NCBI GenBank assembly: GCA_002384205.1
Contig: DGBH01000114.1
Location: 547 to 26,505 of the forward strand
Origin: Bacteroidetes bacterium UBA4009
GTDB lineage: Bacteria; Bacteroidota; Bacteroidia; NS11-12g; UBA9320
Reading direction: 5' to 3'
DNA length: 25,959 nt
Shown here: positions 1 through 6,781 of the stretch, piece by piece
Layout: each line of letters starts with the position of its first letter
Position numbering within the stretch: position 1 is the stretch's first letter
Position numbers and translations under genes: made by a program
The notes under the pieces: generated by a model
Seen by the model: only the letters and a program-made list of their open reading frames with translations
Told to the model about the DNA's origin: nothing
The model's database searches: none

Positions 1-401
1 AAATTACGTACACCTTCTACGTCATTCATCACTCTGCTTACCAAAGCCCCCGACTTATTATTGTCAAAAAAGCTGATTGGTAGGGTTAGTAATTTACGTT
101 GTACTTGAGCTCTAAGAATTGAGATTAGACGCTGTGCTTCCACACTTAGTATCTGCGTAAGTGCAAATGATGTAATGGATTGTATTAAAATGGCACCTCC
201 CACAAAAGCCAACACATTCCACAAATCACTCTTAATGCCAGAAGGAACTACTTCATCTAGTAAATTTTTAGTCTCATACGGAAGCACTAATCCGGATAAA
301 CTTCGAATAACGATTAGAACCAGACCCAACGAAAGGATTTTTCTGCGTGGCCATATATATTCATTAAACGCCCACTTGAGCGACACTTTTTTCTTACTCA
401 T
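1..401 (-). CDS. ABC transporter, ATP-binding/permease (exporter half-transporter), N-terminal part, truncated by window edge
   Basis: Translating the minus strand from the ATG at 399-401 gives an open frame of about 133 codons that runs off the left edge of the window. It begins MSKKKVSLKWAFNEYIWPRR and continues with two hydrophobic segments (about residues 22-40 and 60-80). It then reaches the hallmark intracellular-loop motif of ABC exporters around residues 105-130, LPISFFDNNKSGALVSRVMN followed by DVEGVRN, which matches the family pattern LPxxFFDxxxxGxLxSRxxxDV. It is therefore the transmembrane domain of an MsbA/multidrug-type half exporter; the nucleotide-binding domain would lie outside the window. 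Substrate cannot be told. No in-frame ATG lies just upstream of 401, and the 80 bases before it hold only a hairpin. It reads in the same direction as the lipoprotein cluster at 481-2865, but a hairpin separates them. Confidence 0.9.
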   Translation of the reverse strand, partial: MSKKKVSLKWAFNEYIWPRRKILSLGLVLIVIRSLSGLVLPYETKNLLDEVVPSGIKSDLWNVLAFVGGAILIQSITSFALTQILSVEAQRLISILRAQVQRKLLTLPISFFDNNKSGALVSRVMNDVEGVRN

Positions 402-441
402 CGCCCCATAAAAGCTAAAAGCAAGCCAAATAGAAAGTGTG

Positions 442-475
442 ACTTAACGGCAGAGTTTAGTACAACTCGTTAAGT
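442..475 (-). terminator. Inverted repeat after the lipoprotein cluster, weak terminator candidate
   Basis: A perfect 8-bp inverted repeat, ACTTAACG (442-449) and CGTTAAGT (468-475), has an 18-base loop and lies just after the stop codon at 481 of the last lipoprotein gene. It could end transcription before the ABC exporter. There is no clean U-tract on the minus strand after the stem, so it is only a candidate. Confidence 0.35.
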
Positions 476-480
476 GAAAT

Positions 481-1083
481 TTACGGTGTAATGGTAAAAG
501 CAGCAGTAGTAAATTCAAAAATTCGGCCATCGGTATTCTCAAATTTTACGCGAATAGTCATTTCCTGCTGCACCTCTGGTGCTTGATGCATAGTTAGATG
601 TAAAACAACAGGCGTCCCAACCACCATTTGCAGTACCGCATTCCTAAACGCTTCATCATTCGTTATAGGAACGGAACCAATCCCTACATAATTGTCACAC
701 AAGCTAAATAGAGACGTTAAATCTTGTACTCCATTAGCCGAAACACCCTCAACACGTATTCTCCTCAAATCCCAACAAACAGGAAAAGAAGGAGCGACTA
801 TAGCGTACGCGCTAAAATTACTAAAGGTACTGTTGTTTGAAATCAGTTCTGGCTTCCCATAAAAACGAATAACTAGTTTCGAATAATTCACTTGCCCTCC
901 AGAATCTACTTCTAAAAGAATACCATTATCTACTTGCAAAAGGCTCGCATCTTGTAAAATCCCAGTAACCGACATATGGGTTTTTCGATCACACTTATCC
1001 ATAGATAGGGGTTCGTGTTTACATCCATACTCTAACGCTGTAAGTCCGATTATGAAGAATAGGATAAGTATATTTCGTTTCAT
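481..1083 (-). CDS. Exported paralogue-family protein, copy 4 (probable lipoprotein), function unknown
   Basis: 200 residues starting at the ATG at 1081-1083. The N-terminus (MKRNILILFFIIGLTALEYG, then C) is a signal peptide ending in a Cys, so lipid anchoring is likely, although E-Y-G before the Cys is not a classical lipobox. The C-terminus carries the family signature TDGRIFEFTTAAFTITP, shared with the three genes upstream (DG-x-I-F-E-x-T-T, then a terminal TP). The middle holds a conserved single Cys near residue 100 (FPVCWD). This is the most diverged of the four copies: it lacks the LDWSC motif. It lies 3 nt downstream of the copy at 1087-1704 and is therefore the last gene of that transcription unit. 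I do not recognise the family. The predicted extracytoplasmic fold is beta-rich, which is inference from alternating residues only. Confidence 0.75.
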   Translation of the reverse strand: MKRNILILFFIIGLTALEYGCKHEPLSMDKCDRKTHMSVTGILQDASLLQVDNGILLEVDSGGQVNYSKLVIRFYGKPELISNNSTFSNFSAYAIVAPSFPVCWDLRRIRVEGVSANGVQDLTSLFSLCDNYVGIGSVPITNDEAFRNAVLQMVVGTPVVLHLTMHQAPEVQQEMTIRVKFENTDGRIFEFTTAAFTITP

Positions 1084-1086
1084 AAT

Positions 1087-1704
1087 TTATGGTTTTACTA
1101 GAATGGGTGCTGTGGTTGTCTCAAAAATTCGTCCGTCTGTGAGGTAAAAAGATATGCGATAGGATTGCACCTGAACTTCATTGGGTGCCTTTAGGATGCT
1201 AAACGTAAAGTATTCATCTGTATCCAATAGGTTGTTGAGCATAATACGGTTAGTTGGTTCACTCCAATCTAAGGCTAGTTCTTCGTGATAATAATTAGTA
1301 CTCATAACAATAGAATCCAAATCCGTTTCTCGACCATTGACAATTTGCACTACGTGAAGAGAATCAAGTTCCCAGTCGTTTATATTGATAGGTGAAGGAC
1401 ATGGCTCTGCAAAGGTCGAAGTACCAAAATCGTGATTTTTAGGGTTGTAGGAAATTAGTTCTCTAAGGAGTTTTACATGTATTCGAAACTTGTCAACTGC
1501 CACGGTATCTCCTGATTTATACAAATCCCAACTAGCATTTACCGTTTCTTTAAGACTAAGAATAACTGTAGTATCAACACCCTTTATAGTGTAGCTCCTG
1601 TCTTTATAATCGCCGCCGCCGCATCCTCCATTATTGGGGAAGCAGCTCCAATCCAGCATAACGAAACCGAGTAAGCCTATGATTGATAATACTGTTCTAT
1701 TCAT
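1087..1704 (-). CDS. Exported paralogue-family protein, copy 3 (probable lipoprotein), function unknown
   Basis: 205 residues from the ATG at 1702-1704. It has the signal segment MNRTVLSIIGLLGFVMLDWS followed by Cys21, then a Gly/Cys-rich stretch (NNGGCGGGD), a common flexible tether after the lipidated Cys in Bacteroidota lipoproteins. The middle contains the family Cys in AEPCPSP, and the end carries TDGRIFETTTAPILVKP, very close to copies 1, 2 and 4. It sits 2 nt after the copy at 1707-2243 and 3 nt before the copy at 481-1083, so the three are almost certainly co-transcribed. No enzymatic motif is visible. A surface-attached binding or structural role is the simplest idea but is not shown. 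Confidence 0.75.
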   Translation of the reverse strand: MNRTVLSIIGLLGFVMLDWSCFPNNGGCGGGDYKDRSYTIKGVDTTVILSLKETVNASWDLYKSGDTVAVDKFRIHVKLLRELISYNPKNHDFGTSTFAEPCPSPININDWELDSLHVVQIVNGRETDLDSIVMSTNYYHEELALDWSEPTNRIMLNNLLDTDEYFTFSILKAPNEVQVQSYRISFYLTDGRIFETTTAPILVKP

Positions 1705-1706
1705 AT

Positions 1707-2243
1707 TTAAAGTGTAATTTTTAGGTAGTCGCTTGTTGTTTCAAAAATAGACCCATCTTTATTAAATAATTTAAATGTGTATTTAGAGAATTGGTTGTTG
1801 GCCAATGCATCTTTTGGTTTCAACACAATTTCACAAAAACCTGTAAAAAATTCATTGTTGTTAAGTGCTCCTATAGCCTCGTTAACCTCTAGGTTGTCCA
1901 TAAAAAAAAGATGCGTTATTTCTGTATTGTTTCTAAAAATCCGCATAGAATCTGGTCTGTAATCGCACTCAGGTGCAGGCATTGCCAATGCAGAATAATT
2001 TGAATTAGCGTTTTTAGTAATACGCTCGGTTTCTAGTCCTACCCACAATTCAGCTTGGTAATACGGCAACTCATTTACGGGTACAAAAGCAGGGTCATTG
2101 CCTATTATTTCGTACATTACGGCTTTCCCAACGCCTATCACATGAAACTTTGACCCACCTCCACCTATACTTGTTTTGGTGCAGCTCCAATCCAGCATTA
2201 CCAACCCTATCAATCCAAAAAGTAAAAGTATGTTTCGTTTCAT
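1707..2243 (-). CDS. Exported paralogue-family protein, copy 2 (probable lipoprotein), function unknown
   Basis: 178 residues from the ATG at 2241-2243. The signal segment MKRNILLLFGLIGLVMLDWS then Cys21 is nearly identical to copy 3 and resembles copy 4, followed by a SIGGGGS tether. The family Cys appears as PAPECDY and the C-terminal signature as KDGSIFETTSDYLKITL, with the terminal P replaced by L. It is about 20-30 residues shorter than the other copies. Only 37 nt separate its start from the stop of copy 1 at 2281, so the four genes probably form one operon. The strong identity of the leader next to divergent mature parts suggests repeated tandem duplication followed by divergence of the exposed domain. 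Confidence 0.75.
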   Translation of the reverse strand: MKRNILLLFGLIGLVMLDWSCTKTSIGGGGSKFHVIGVGKAVMYEIIGNDPAFVPVNELPYYQAELWVGLETERITKNANSNYSALAMPAPECDYRPDSMRIFRNNTEITHLFFMDNLEVNEAIGALNNNEFFTGFCEIVLKPKDALANNQFSKYTFKLFNKDGSIFETTSDYLKITL

Positions 2244-2280
2244 TGTATTTCGTTGATTTGTTAAATGGCGGAATGTTTAT

Positions 2281-2865
2281 TTATGGTGTTATGATAATAG
2301 GATCTGTAGTGGTTTCGACAACGTTCCCGTCGGAGTCAAAGAATTGAATGGTGTATGTTTTCTCGGATATTGTAGTGGGCCGGTTCAGCATAACAAAATG
2401 GCACCTGTCGTCATCGCTTATAATAGTTTGAATATTTTTCAAAAAAACATCTGTATCGGTAAATGGAATTTTACTTCCAACGCTAGATATCATCCCAAAT
2501 TGATCACTCACATTACTAGTCTGTGCATTTTCCGTTTCTAAAATTTTGACAGAATCAATAGTGGTTTGTTGCAAATAAAAAGGTCCAACACAATCAGCAT
2601 GTGCCGAGAATCCAAGTCCATTACTAAGATGATAAACCATTCTGTTTTCAAAATAAATAGCCATTCGTACTAAGCTATAATTGACGGTGTCTCCCGAACT
2701 CAAATCGTTTGTATATACTCCAACAGAATCTGTTTTAACTACCAAATTTGAAATATGGGCTAGCTTAACCTTATATGCCTTAGAGTCTCCACATTTTTTA
2801 TAACAGCTCCAATCTAGCAAACACAGGCCACCGAGGAATATAAAAAGAGATAGGTATCGCAGCAT
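2281..2865 (-). CDS. Exported paralogue-family protein, copy 1 (probable lipoprotein), function unknown
   Basis: I choose the ATG at 2863-2865, giving 194 residues that begin with a proper signal peptide (MLRYLSLFIFLGGLCLLDWS, then Cys21). The open frame extends 17 codons further up to 2916, but that would place a non-hydrophobic, Cys-rich extension before the signal peptide. The mature part has the family Cys (HADCVG) and ends SDGNVVETTTDPIIITP, the same C-terminal signature as its three downstream paralogues. It is first in the cluster, 62 nt after the mvaA stop at 2928, so read-through from fni-mvaA is possible. No full TAnnTTTG box was seen in front of it. Confidence 0.72.
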   Translation of the reverse strand: MLRYLSLFIFLGGLCLLDWSCYKKCGDSKAYKVKLAHISNLVVKTDSVGVYTNDLSSGDTVNYSLVRMAIYFENRMVYHLSNGLGFSAHADCVGPFYLQQTTIDSVKILETENAQTSNVSDQFGMISSVGSKIPFTDTDVFLKNIQTIISDDDRCHFVMLNRPTTISEKTYTIQFFDSDGNVVETTTDPIIITP

Positions 2866-2927
2866 AACACAACAAATATCGAAATAAATAATGTACGCAC
2901 ACCACGGCTGCGTCAACTTACCGTCAC

Positions 2928-4244
2928 TTACGCTATCACCTCACCACCGCGCACTCGTTGGAAAGCACTAACTACCTCCGCATGATGCGGTGTGTTTTTA
3001 ATAAAGAACCGCACGATCATCGCTTTTTCTTCTTCGGTCGCTTCCAATTGGTTCAGAATATTGAGCAGGTGCATTTTCATATGACCTTGCTGTATGCCTG
3101 TGGTAGTAAGGCTTCTAAGAGCGGAAAAGTTTTGTGCTAGACCCACTGCGGCACTTATCATCATAAGTTCTGCCGCACTTGGATTGCCCATCATTTGATG
3201 CGCAAATTTTACCATAGGATGTAATCCCGTAATACCACCCACTGTACCCAATGCTAAAGGCACTTCTATCCAAAATTTAAATAGACCATCGCTCATATCT
3301 GCATGGGTCAAACTACTGTATCTGCCATCCTTACTTGCATAAGCATGTGCACTCGCTTCTATCGCTCTAAAGTCGTTTCCAGTGGCGAGAATCACAGAAT
3401 CGATACCATTCATAATACCCTTATTGTGTGTTACTGCACGATAAGGCTGTGTTTCGGCAATGCGTACCGCAGTTGTAAATCGCTCGGCAAACGCCTGAGG
3501 TGACATGTCTGTGCCTTCTACCATTTGTGCTATGGGGCAGCTTACCTCTACTTTTACCCGGCACTTAGGCGTATAGTTACTTAAAATGCACATCACTACT
3601 TCAACTTCATTCACCGCAAGAGAAGCATTCGCTATTTCACTTTTTAGTACATCTGCAAATTTCTCTAAGCATGAATTAATAAAATTAGCACCCATACTAT
3701 CACAGGTTTCAAACTCAGCTTCTAGTTGATAATAATGCGGGATGTCAGCTGTTTTGTCTACTAACTGTATAGCTAGTATTCCCCCACCACGCTTGCGCAT
3801 ATTGGCTGTTATACCATTTGATTCGGTATAAAATTTGGGTACTATTCCTGCTATAAATGAAGTTAAATCATCCGTATTATCCCCTTTCCATAAAAAGTGA
3901 ACATGGCCTATTTTGGTAGTACTTCTCACTGTGGCTTTAAAACCACCTTTATCAGCCCAAAAGTTAGCAGACTTTGCCGCCGCCGCTACTACCGAACTTT
4001 CTTCGGTAACCATGGGCACGGCATATTCCTTCCCGTTTATTAAGAAATTAGGAGCAATACCCATAGGCATATAGAAGTTAGATACGGTGTTTTCTATAAA
4101 CTCATCGTGAAGCTTTTGTAATTTTTCATCGCTATGCCAGTAGCTCACAAGCACTTCTCGTGCTTTCTCTTCACCGTTAAAATAGTTGGCAATTAGCCAC
4201 TCTATTTTAGCCTCCTTAGTTAATTTACTGAATCCCTTAATCAT
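2928..4244 (-). CDS. mvaA: Hydroxymethylglutaryl-CoA reductase, class II type
   Basis: 438 residues, the normal length of class II (bacterial) HMG-CoA reductases. It reduces HMG-CoA to mevalonate, the committed step of the mevalonate route to isopentenyl diphosphate, in the cytoplasm. Family residues are visible: the ENTVSNFYMPMGIAPNF segment at residues 51-67; the catalytic Glu in VTEESS (81/82); DSMGANF (182-188); the catalytic Lys in HNKGIMNG (275); the catalytic Asp in TGNDFRA (291); and the catalytic His in GIQQGHMKMH (388). Its ATG (4242-4244) directly abuts the stop codon of fni at 4245, so the two are translated from one message. Many Flavobacteriia use the mevalonate pathway, unlike most bacteria, which use the MEP pathway. 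Cofactor preference (NADH or NADPH) is not decidable here. Confidence 0.95.
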   Translation of the reverse strand: MIKGFSKLTKEAKIEWLIANYFNGEEKAREVLVSYWHSDEKLQKLHDEFIENTVSNFYMPMGIAPNFLINGKEYAVPMVTEESSVVAAAAKSANFWADKGGFKATVRSTTKIGHVHFLWKGDNTDDLTSFIAGIVPKFYTESNGITANMRKRGGGILAIQLVDKTADIPHYYQLEAEFETCDSMGANFINSCLEKFADVLKSEIANASLAVNEVEVVMCILSNYTPKCRVKVEVSCPIAQMVEGTDMSPQAFAERFTTAVRIAETQPYRAVTHNKGIMNGIDSVILATGNDFRAIEASAHAYASKDGRYSSLTHADMSDGLFKFWIEVPLALGTVGGITGLHPMVKFAHQMMGNPSAAELMMISAAVGLAQNFSALRSLTTTGIQQGHMKMHLLNILNQLEATEEEKAMIVRFFIKNTPHHAEVVSAFQRVRGGEVIA

Positions 4245-5243
4245 TTATCTTAATGTCAAATAGGTTTTAGCTAATTGATATCCTTTTAACTGTAACTCAA
4301 CATATTCTTCCAGCTCATCGTAGCTTCCTCTTGCATGTTTTAAAAAGGCCGAAGCTTGTCCGTAAATGGCATTTGAGTCTATACGCTGGGTGTGATAGTA
4401 TCCATCCATAAAATCTTTAACGCCACCGCTTATGATGATATCTGCTTTTTTATTATTTTCACCTAATTCTTCTGCTAGACAATTATAAAATCCAACCATC
4501 TCTTTGGCGGTGTGCCCCCATTCAGCCACCTTATCATATGCCTCATGTCGCATTTCTGAGCTGCGATGCATTTCTAGTTTGCTAAAATTAGTACCACCAT
4601 GTGCACCAAAATCTATAGCTGCAAGCGGTAACTTCATCAATGCTCTCAAACTATTAGGCCCAAATCCTTGACCTACCTCTTTTACGATTATCTTAAGATC
4701 TAATTCCAGTGTTTTTTGGATGATTTCTAACGGAGATGTTTTAAAAATATCACCTTCAGGCTGCAACCATTCTTGTAGCGGATTCACATGAATAATAAGT
4801 CCATCCGTCTCTGTTCGCTTAATTAACTCAGAGATTAAATACTCTTTACCTGCGTCAAAAAGCTCTTCAATCTGAGCAACTCCAAGATTTGCATACAAGG
4901 GAAAATCACCCATTTCTTTACGAAGTTGAAAATCCGAAAGATACTCATCGTCATGTAAAATTATTCTGCAACTTCCTAAGCCCATACCCAGTCCGAATTG
5001 GCCACATACTCGTGCTAAATTTCTGTTTATGGTTCCGGCTTCTTTTGTGCCGCCTGTCATGCTGCTAACCCAAAGTGGAGCATTCATTTGCTTACCTGCA
5101 AAAAATACTTTTTCTAGGTCGCCTTTAGGATGTGCACTAAAAAGAGGTTCGTAGTAAAACCGATTATCTTGGTTTGCCACCACAGACTCAAAAGCCATTT
5201 CTATGTGATCTTTCTTACGATCGGATGTTTCTGTATGTCCCAC
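4245..5243 (-). CDS. fni: Isopentenyl-diphosphate delta-isomerase, type 2 (FMN-dependent)
   Basis: 332 residues. It interconverts isopentenyl and dimethylallyl diphosphate using reduced FMN, supplying the primer for prenyl chains. Visible motifs are RKKDH (9-13, substrate diphosphate binding), MTGGT (62-66, FMN contact), NPLQE (154-158, with the catalytic Gln) and KEVGQGFG (188-195), plus a Gly-rich GAHGGTNFS flavin-binding segment near residue 220. The start is a GTG at 5241-5243: an in-frame stop lies eight codons upstream without any ATG between, and an internal Met would delete RKKDH. It is the first gene of the pair with mvaA, with no gap. Together they feed both menaquinone and the carotenoid pathway encoded further right in this window. 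Confidence 0.94.
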   Translation of the reverse strand: MGHTETSDRKKDHIEMAFESVVANQDNRFYYEPLFSAHPKGDLEKVFFAGKQMNAPLWVSSMTGGTKEAGTINRNLARVCGQFGLGMGLGSCRIILHDDEYLSDFQLRKEMGDFPLYANLGVAQIEELFDAGKEYLISELIKRTETDGLIIHVNPLQEWLQPEGDIFKTSPLEIIQKTLELDLKIIVKEVGQGFGPNSLRALMKLPLAAIDFGAHGGTNFSKLEMHRSSEMRHEAYDKVAEWGHTAKEMVGFYNCLAEELGENNKKADIIISGGVKDFMDGYYHTQRIDSNAIYGQASAFLKHARGSYDELEEYVELQLKGYQLAKTYLTLR

Positions 5244-5341
5244 GAGTGCGAATTTAATGATAAGTTAAGGAGTATAACAGTTAAAGGGGGAAAGTGTTGT
5301 CTAGCCAACTTAACCTGATGATGCTACGATCCCACAAATAT

Positions 5342-5773
5342 TTAGCTTCCTAAAGTGGCATAGACGATACACTTCAAGCGACTTCTTCTTCCGAGTTGCT
5401 CTATTTCCACTTTGAAGTAACAACTTCCCTTTTGCCCTTCGCTAGTAAGTTGATCGCGATAAGCACTAAGCATGGCTAGCTTCTTTTTGCCCTTCCCCTC
5501 CAAAATTACCTCTTTGACCATGTGATTCGTAAATGTGAGTCTGTAGCTATACCCTCGGGTGTTTTGCCATACTAATTTTTTAACGGTAATCATTCCATGA
5601 GTGCACGAAGAATCGGGAAAGACGATGAGTAGATCTCTAGAGTCCCATAGCTCGCACGGGCGATGAATAGTATCAGTTTCCCATTTTTTTTGATAGTGAT
5701 TAATGGTGGTTTCGTCTTGAGCCATCAGCCAACTGTACATTATCAAAAAAACTGAAATTAAAAAAAATCGCAT
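5342..5773 (-). CDS. Small secreted protein, function unknown
   Basis: 143 residues from the ATG at 5771-5773. The N-terminus (MRFFLISVFLIMYSWLMAQ) is a signal peptide with a probable cleavage next to A-Q, a very common site in Bacteroidota. The mature part of about 124 residues has two Cys pairs (PCELW and SSCTHG; GSCYF and LKCIVY) and a basic patch (EGKGKKK, LGRRSRLK), and no known motif. A GTG six codons upstream (5789-5791) is open in the same frame but lies inside the loop of the terminator at 5774-5805 and would spoil the signal peptide, so I reject it. The start codon directly follows the U-tract of that terminator, leaving no room for an independent leader. Expression therefore seems to depend on read-through from the TRL genes or on processing. 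Confidence 0.65.
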   Translation of the reverse strand: MRFFLISVFLIMYSWLMAQDETTINHYQKKWETDTIHRPCELWDSRDLLIVFPDSSCTHGMITVKKLVWQNTRGYSYRLTFTNHMVKEVILEGKGKKKLAMLSAYRDQLTSEGQKGSCYFKVEIEQLGRRSRLKCIVYATLGS

Positions 5774-5805
5774 AAAAAAATCCCTAGGCACAAACCTAGG
5801 GATTT
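5774..5805 (-). terminator. Strong intrinsic terminator after the TRL lipoprotein operon
   Basis: A perfect 11-bp inverted repeat, AAATCCCTAGG (5778-5788) and CCTAGGGATTT (5795-5805), has a 6-base loop. On the minus strand the stem runs into seven consecutive T (5780-5774). This is a textbook Rho-independent terminator for the genes at 5834-6700. Its U-tract ends exactly at the ATG of the next gene (5771-5773). Confidence 0.85.
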
Positions 5806-5833
5806 AATAGTATTAGATTGAATTTATTATCAA

Positions 5834-6118
5834 TTATTCTCCAGTAACCACGGTTACTACACGAGATATAATCAGACCTGATTCTATTTTTTGATCTACC
5901 GTTGAAATTTTGGTGATCCCACCATTTTCAGCAGCTTTCTTAATAGACGCGTCGCCACCATCAAGTGCAAAACCAAAAAGAACTCTGTAACTTGACTTAC
6001 CTACTTTACCTCCATCTTGATTATCTGTTACGAAAAGCGGACCACTTACGCTACAAGCGGTTATAGACATAATGAACAAACCTGTGAATAGTGCTTTTGT
6101 TATATTTTTAACCTTCAT
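5834..6118 (-). CDS. TRL-like family lipoprotein, copy 3
   Basis: 94 residues from the ATG at 6116-6118. The signal peptide ends in a good lipobox (SITAC, Cys22). The mature part matches the small TRL family well: GPLFVTDNQDGGKVGKSSY, then FGFALDGGDASIKKAAENG, GITKISTVDQK and a terminal VVTVVTGE. TRL stands for tRNA-associated locus, a name from the founding genomic setting; no tRNA is seen here. Function is unknown; the family consists of short envelope lipoproteins with a Gly-rich conserved domain. It is the last of three tandem copies (1 nt after the copy at 6120-6434) and keeps the canonical GDASI/AAENGGI motif best of the three. The strong terminator follows 28 nt after its stop. Confidence 0.85.
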   Translation of the reverse strand: MKVKNITKALFTGLFIMSITACSVSGPLFVTDNQDGGKVGKSSYRVLFGFALDGGDASIKKAAENGGITKISTVDQKIESGLIISRVVTVVTGE

Positions 6119-6119
6119 A

Positions 6120-6434
6120 TTATTTTAATTCTGTTCCTGTTACAATTATTTTAACTTGAGTTATAAAACCATAGTTTGATGTCTTTACATCTACGGTTGC
6201 TATCTTATCAATGTTTCCATTTTTGGCTGCCTCAATGAGACCAAAGTCTTTGTTGGTAGAATACAAGGCCTGCTCTAGATTTGGACCTGCCGATGTTCCA
6301 AAAATAAGTGTAGTTTTTGAGGTCCCAACAGCATCTCCAATCTCGTTATTTGTTACTGCAAATGGTCTCGTAACGGTGCAAGAGGTGACAAAAAATGCAG
6401 TCCCTACCAAAAGTAATATTTTAATATTTTTCAT
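6120..6434 (-). CDS. TRL-like family lipoprotein, copy 2
   Basis: 104 residues from the ATG at 6432-6434. Signal peptide with lipobox FVTSC (Cys19), then the family pattern RPFAVTNNEIGDAVGTSKTT, LIFGTSAGPNLEQALYS, a small insertion, IEAAKNGNIDKIATVDVK, and a C-terminal VKIIVTGTELK. It is longer than the neighbouring copies because of about eight extra residues (STNKDFGL) between the Gly-rich turn and the AAKNG motif. It lies 2 nt from the upstream copy and 1 nt from the downstream copy, so all three share one message. Function is unknown; outer-membrane or periplasmic anchoring is inferred from the lipobox. Confidence 0.85.
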   Translation of the reverse strand: MKNIKILLLVGTAFFVTSCTVTRPFAVTNNEIGDAVGTSKTTLIFGTSAGPNLEQALYSTNKDFGLIEAAKNGNIDKIATVDVKTSNYGFITQVKIIVTGTELK

Positions 6435-6436
6435 AA

Positions 6437-6700
6437 TTATTCGCCTGTTACTGTTGTTTTAACTTTTGGAAAAATAAGTATTTGAGTCATTTTAAACTCT
6501 GCAATTCCAACTTTTGAAATATTGCCATTTTCCTTTGCCTTTTGGAACGAGAAATCTAAGTCTTTCTTCATTAAACCTCCAGACGCAACTCCAACTTTTG
6601 AGCCCACAGGATTATTTGTAACCTGAGCGGTGTGTGCCACTACGCAAGAAGAGAAGATACTTCCCATTGCAAGCACCATTATAATTATTTTAAAATTCAT
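6437..6700 (-). CDS. TRL-like family lipoprotein, copy 1
   Basis: 87 residues when started at the ATG at 6698-6700, giving MNFKIIIMVLAMGSIFSSC with the lipidated Cys at 19. The open frame could be extended to 6730, but that TTG lies inside the -7 promoter box at 6728-6735, so the message would not include it. The mature part follows the family pattern in diverged form: AQVTNNPVGSKVGVAS, then FQKAKENGNISKVGIAEFK and a terminal KTTVTGE. The LFGF and GDASI pieces are replaced by MKKDLDFSFQK. It is the first gene of the three-copy TRL operon and the most diverged copy, so it may have specialised. Confidence 0.78.
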   Translation of the reverse strand: MNFKIIIMVLAMGSIFSSCVVAHTAQVTNNPVGSKVGVASGGLMKKDLDFSFQKAKENGNISKVGIAEFKMTQILIFPKVKTTVTGE

Positions 6701-6727
6701 TTTGATTAATTGATTTACTTTATGAAA

Positions 6728-6756
6728 CAAAAATAAAGTTTTTATCGAATTACCAA
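6728..6756 (-). promoter_or_regulatory. Promoter of the TRL lipoprotein operon
   Basis: On the minus strand TTG (6756-6754), an 18-nt spacer and TATTTTTG (6735-6728) match the Bacteroidota consensus TTG, 17-23 nt, TAnnTTTG. The box ends 27 nt before the ATG at 6700. Of all the boxes noted in this window, this is the best spaced. Confidence 0.7.
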
Positions 6757-6781
6757 AACTTTTTGTGACGTATTGCAGCCT

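Noticed and set aside
175..411. Open frame of 78 codons on the plus strand
   Set aside because: It lies fully antisense to the ABC exporter frame, whose family motifs are clear; the plus-strand product has no recognisable features.
2866..2916. Upstream extension of the first lipoprotein-family gene
   Set aside because: It would put a Cys-rich, non-signal stretch before the signal peptide; the other three copies begin right at the signal peptide.
5774..5791. GTG start six codons upstream of the small secreted protein
   Set aside because: The codon lies in the loop of the strong terminator and would add MPRDFF in front of an otherwise good signal peptide.
6701..6730. TTG start upstream of the first TRL gene
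   Set aside because: The TTG is part of the -7 promoter box, so it would not be in the transcript; the ATG at 6700 gives a normal lipoprotein signal.
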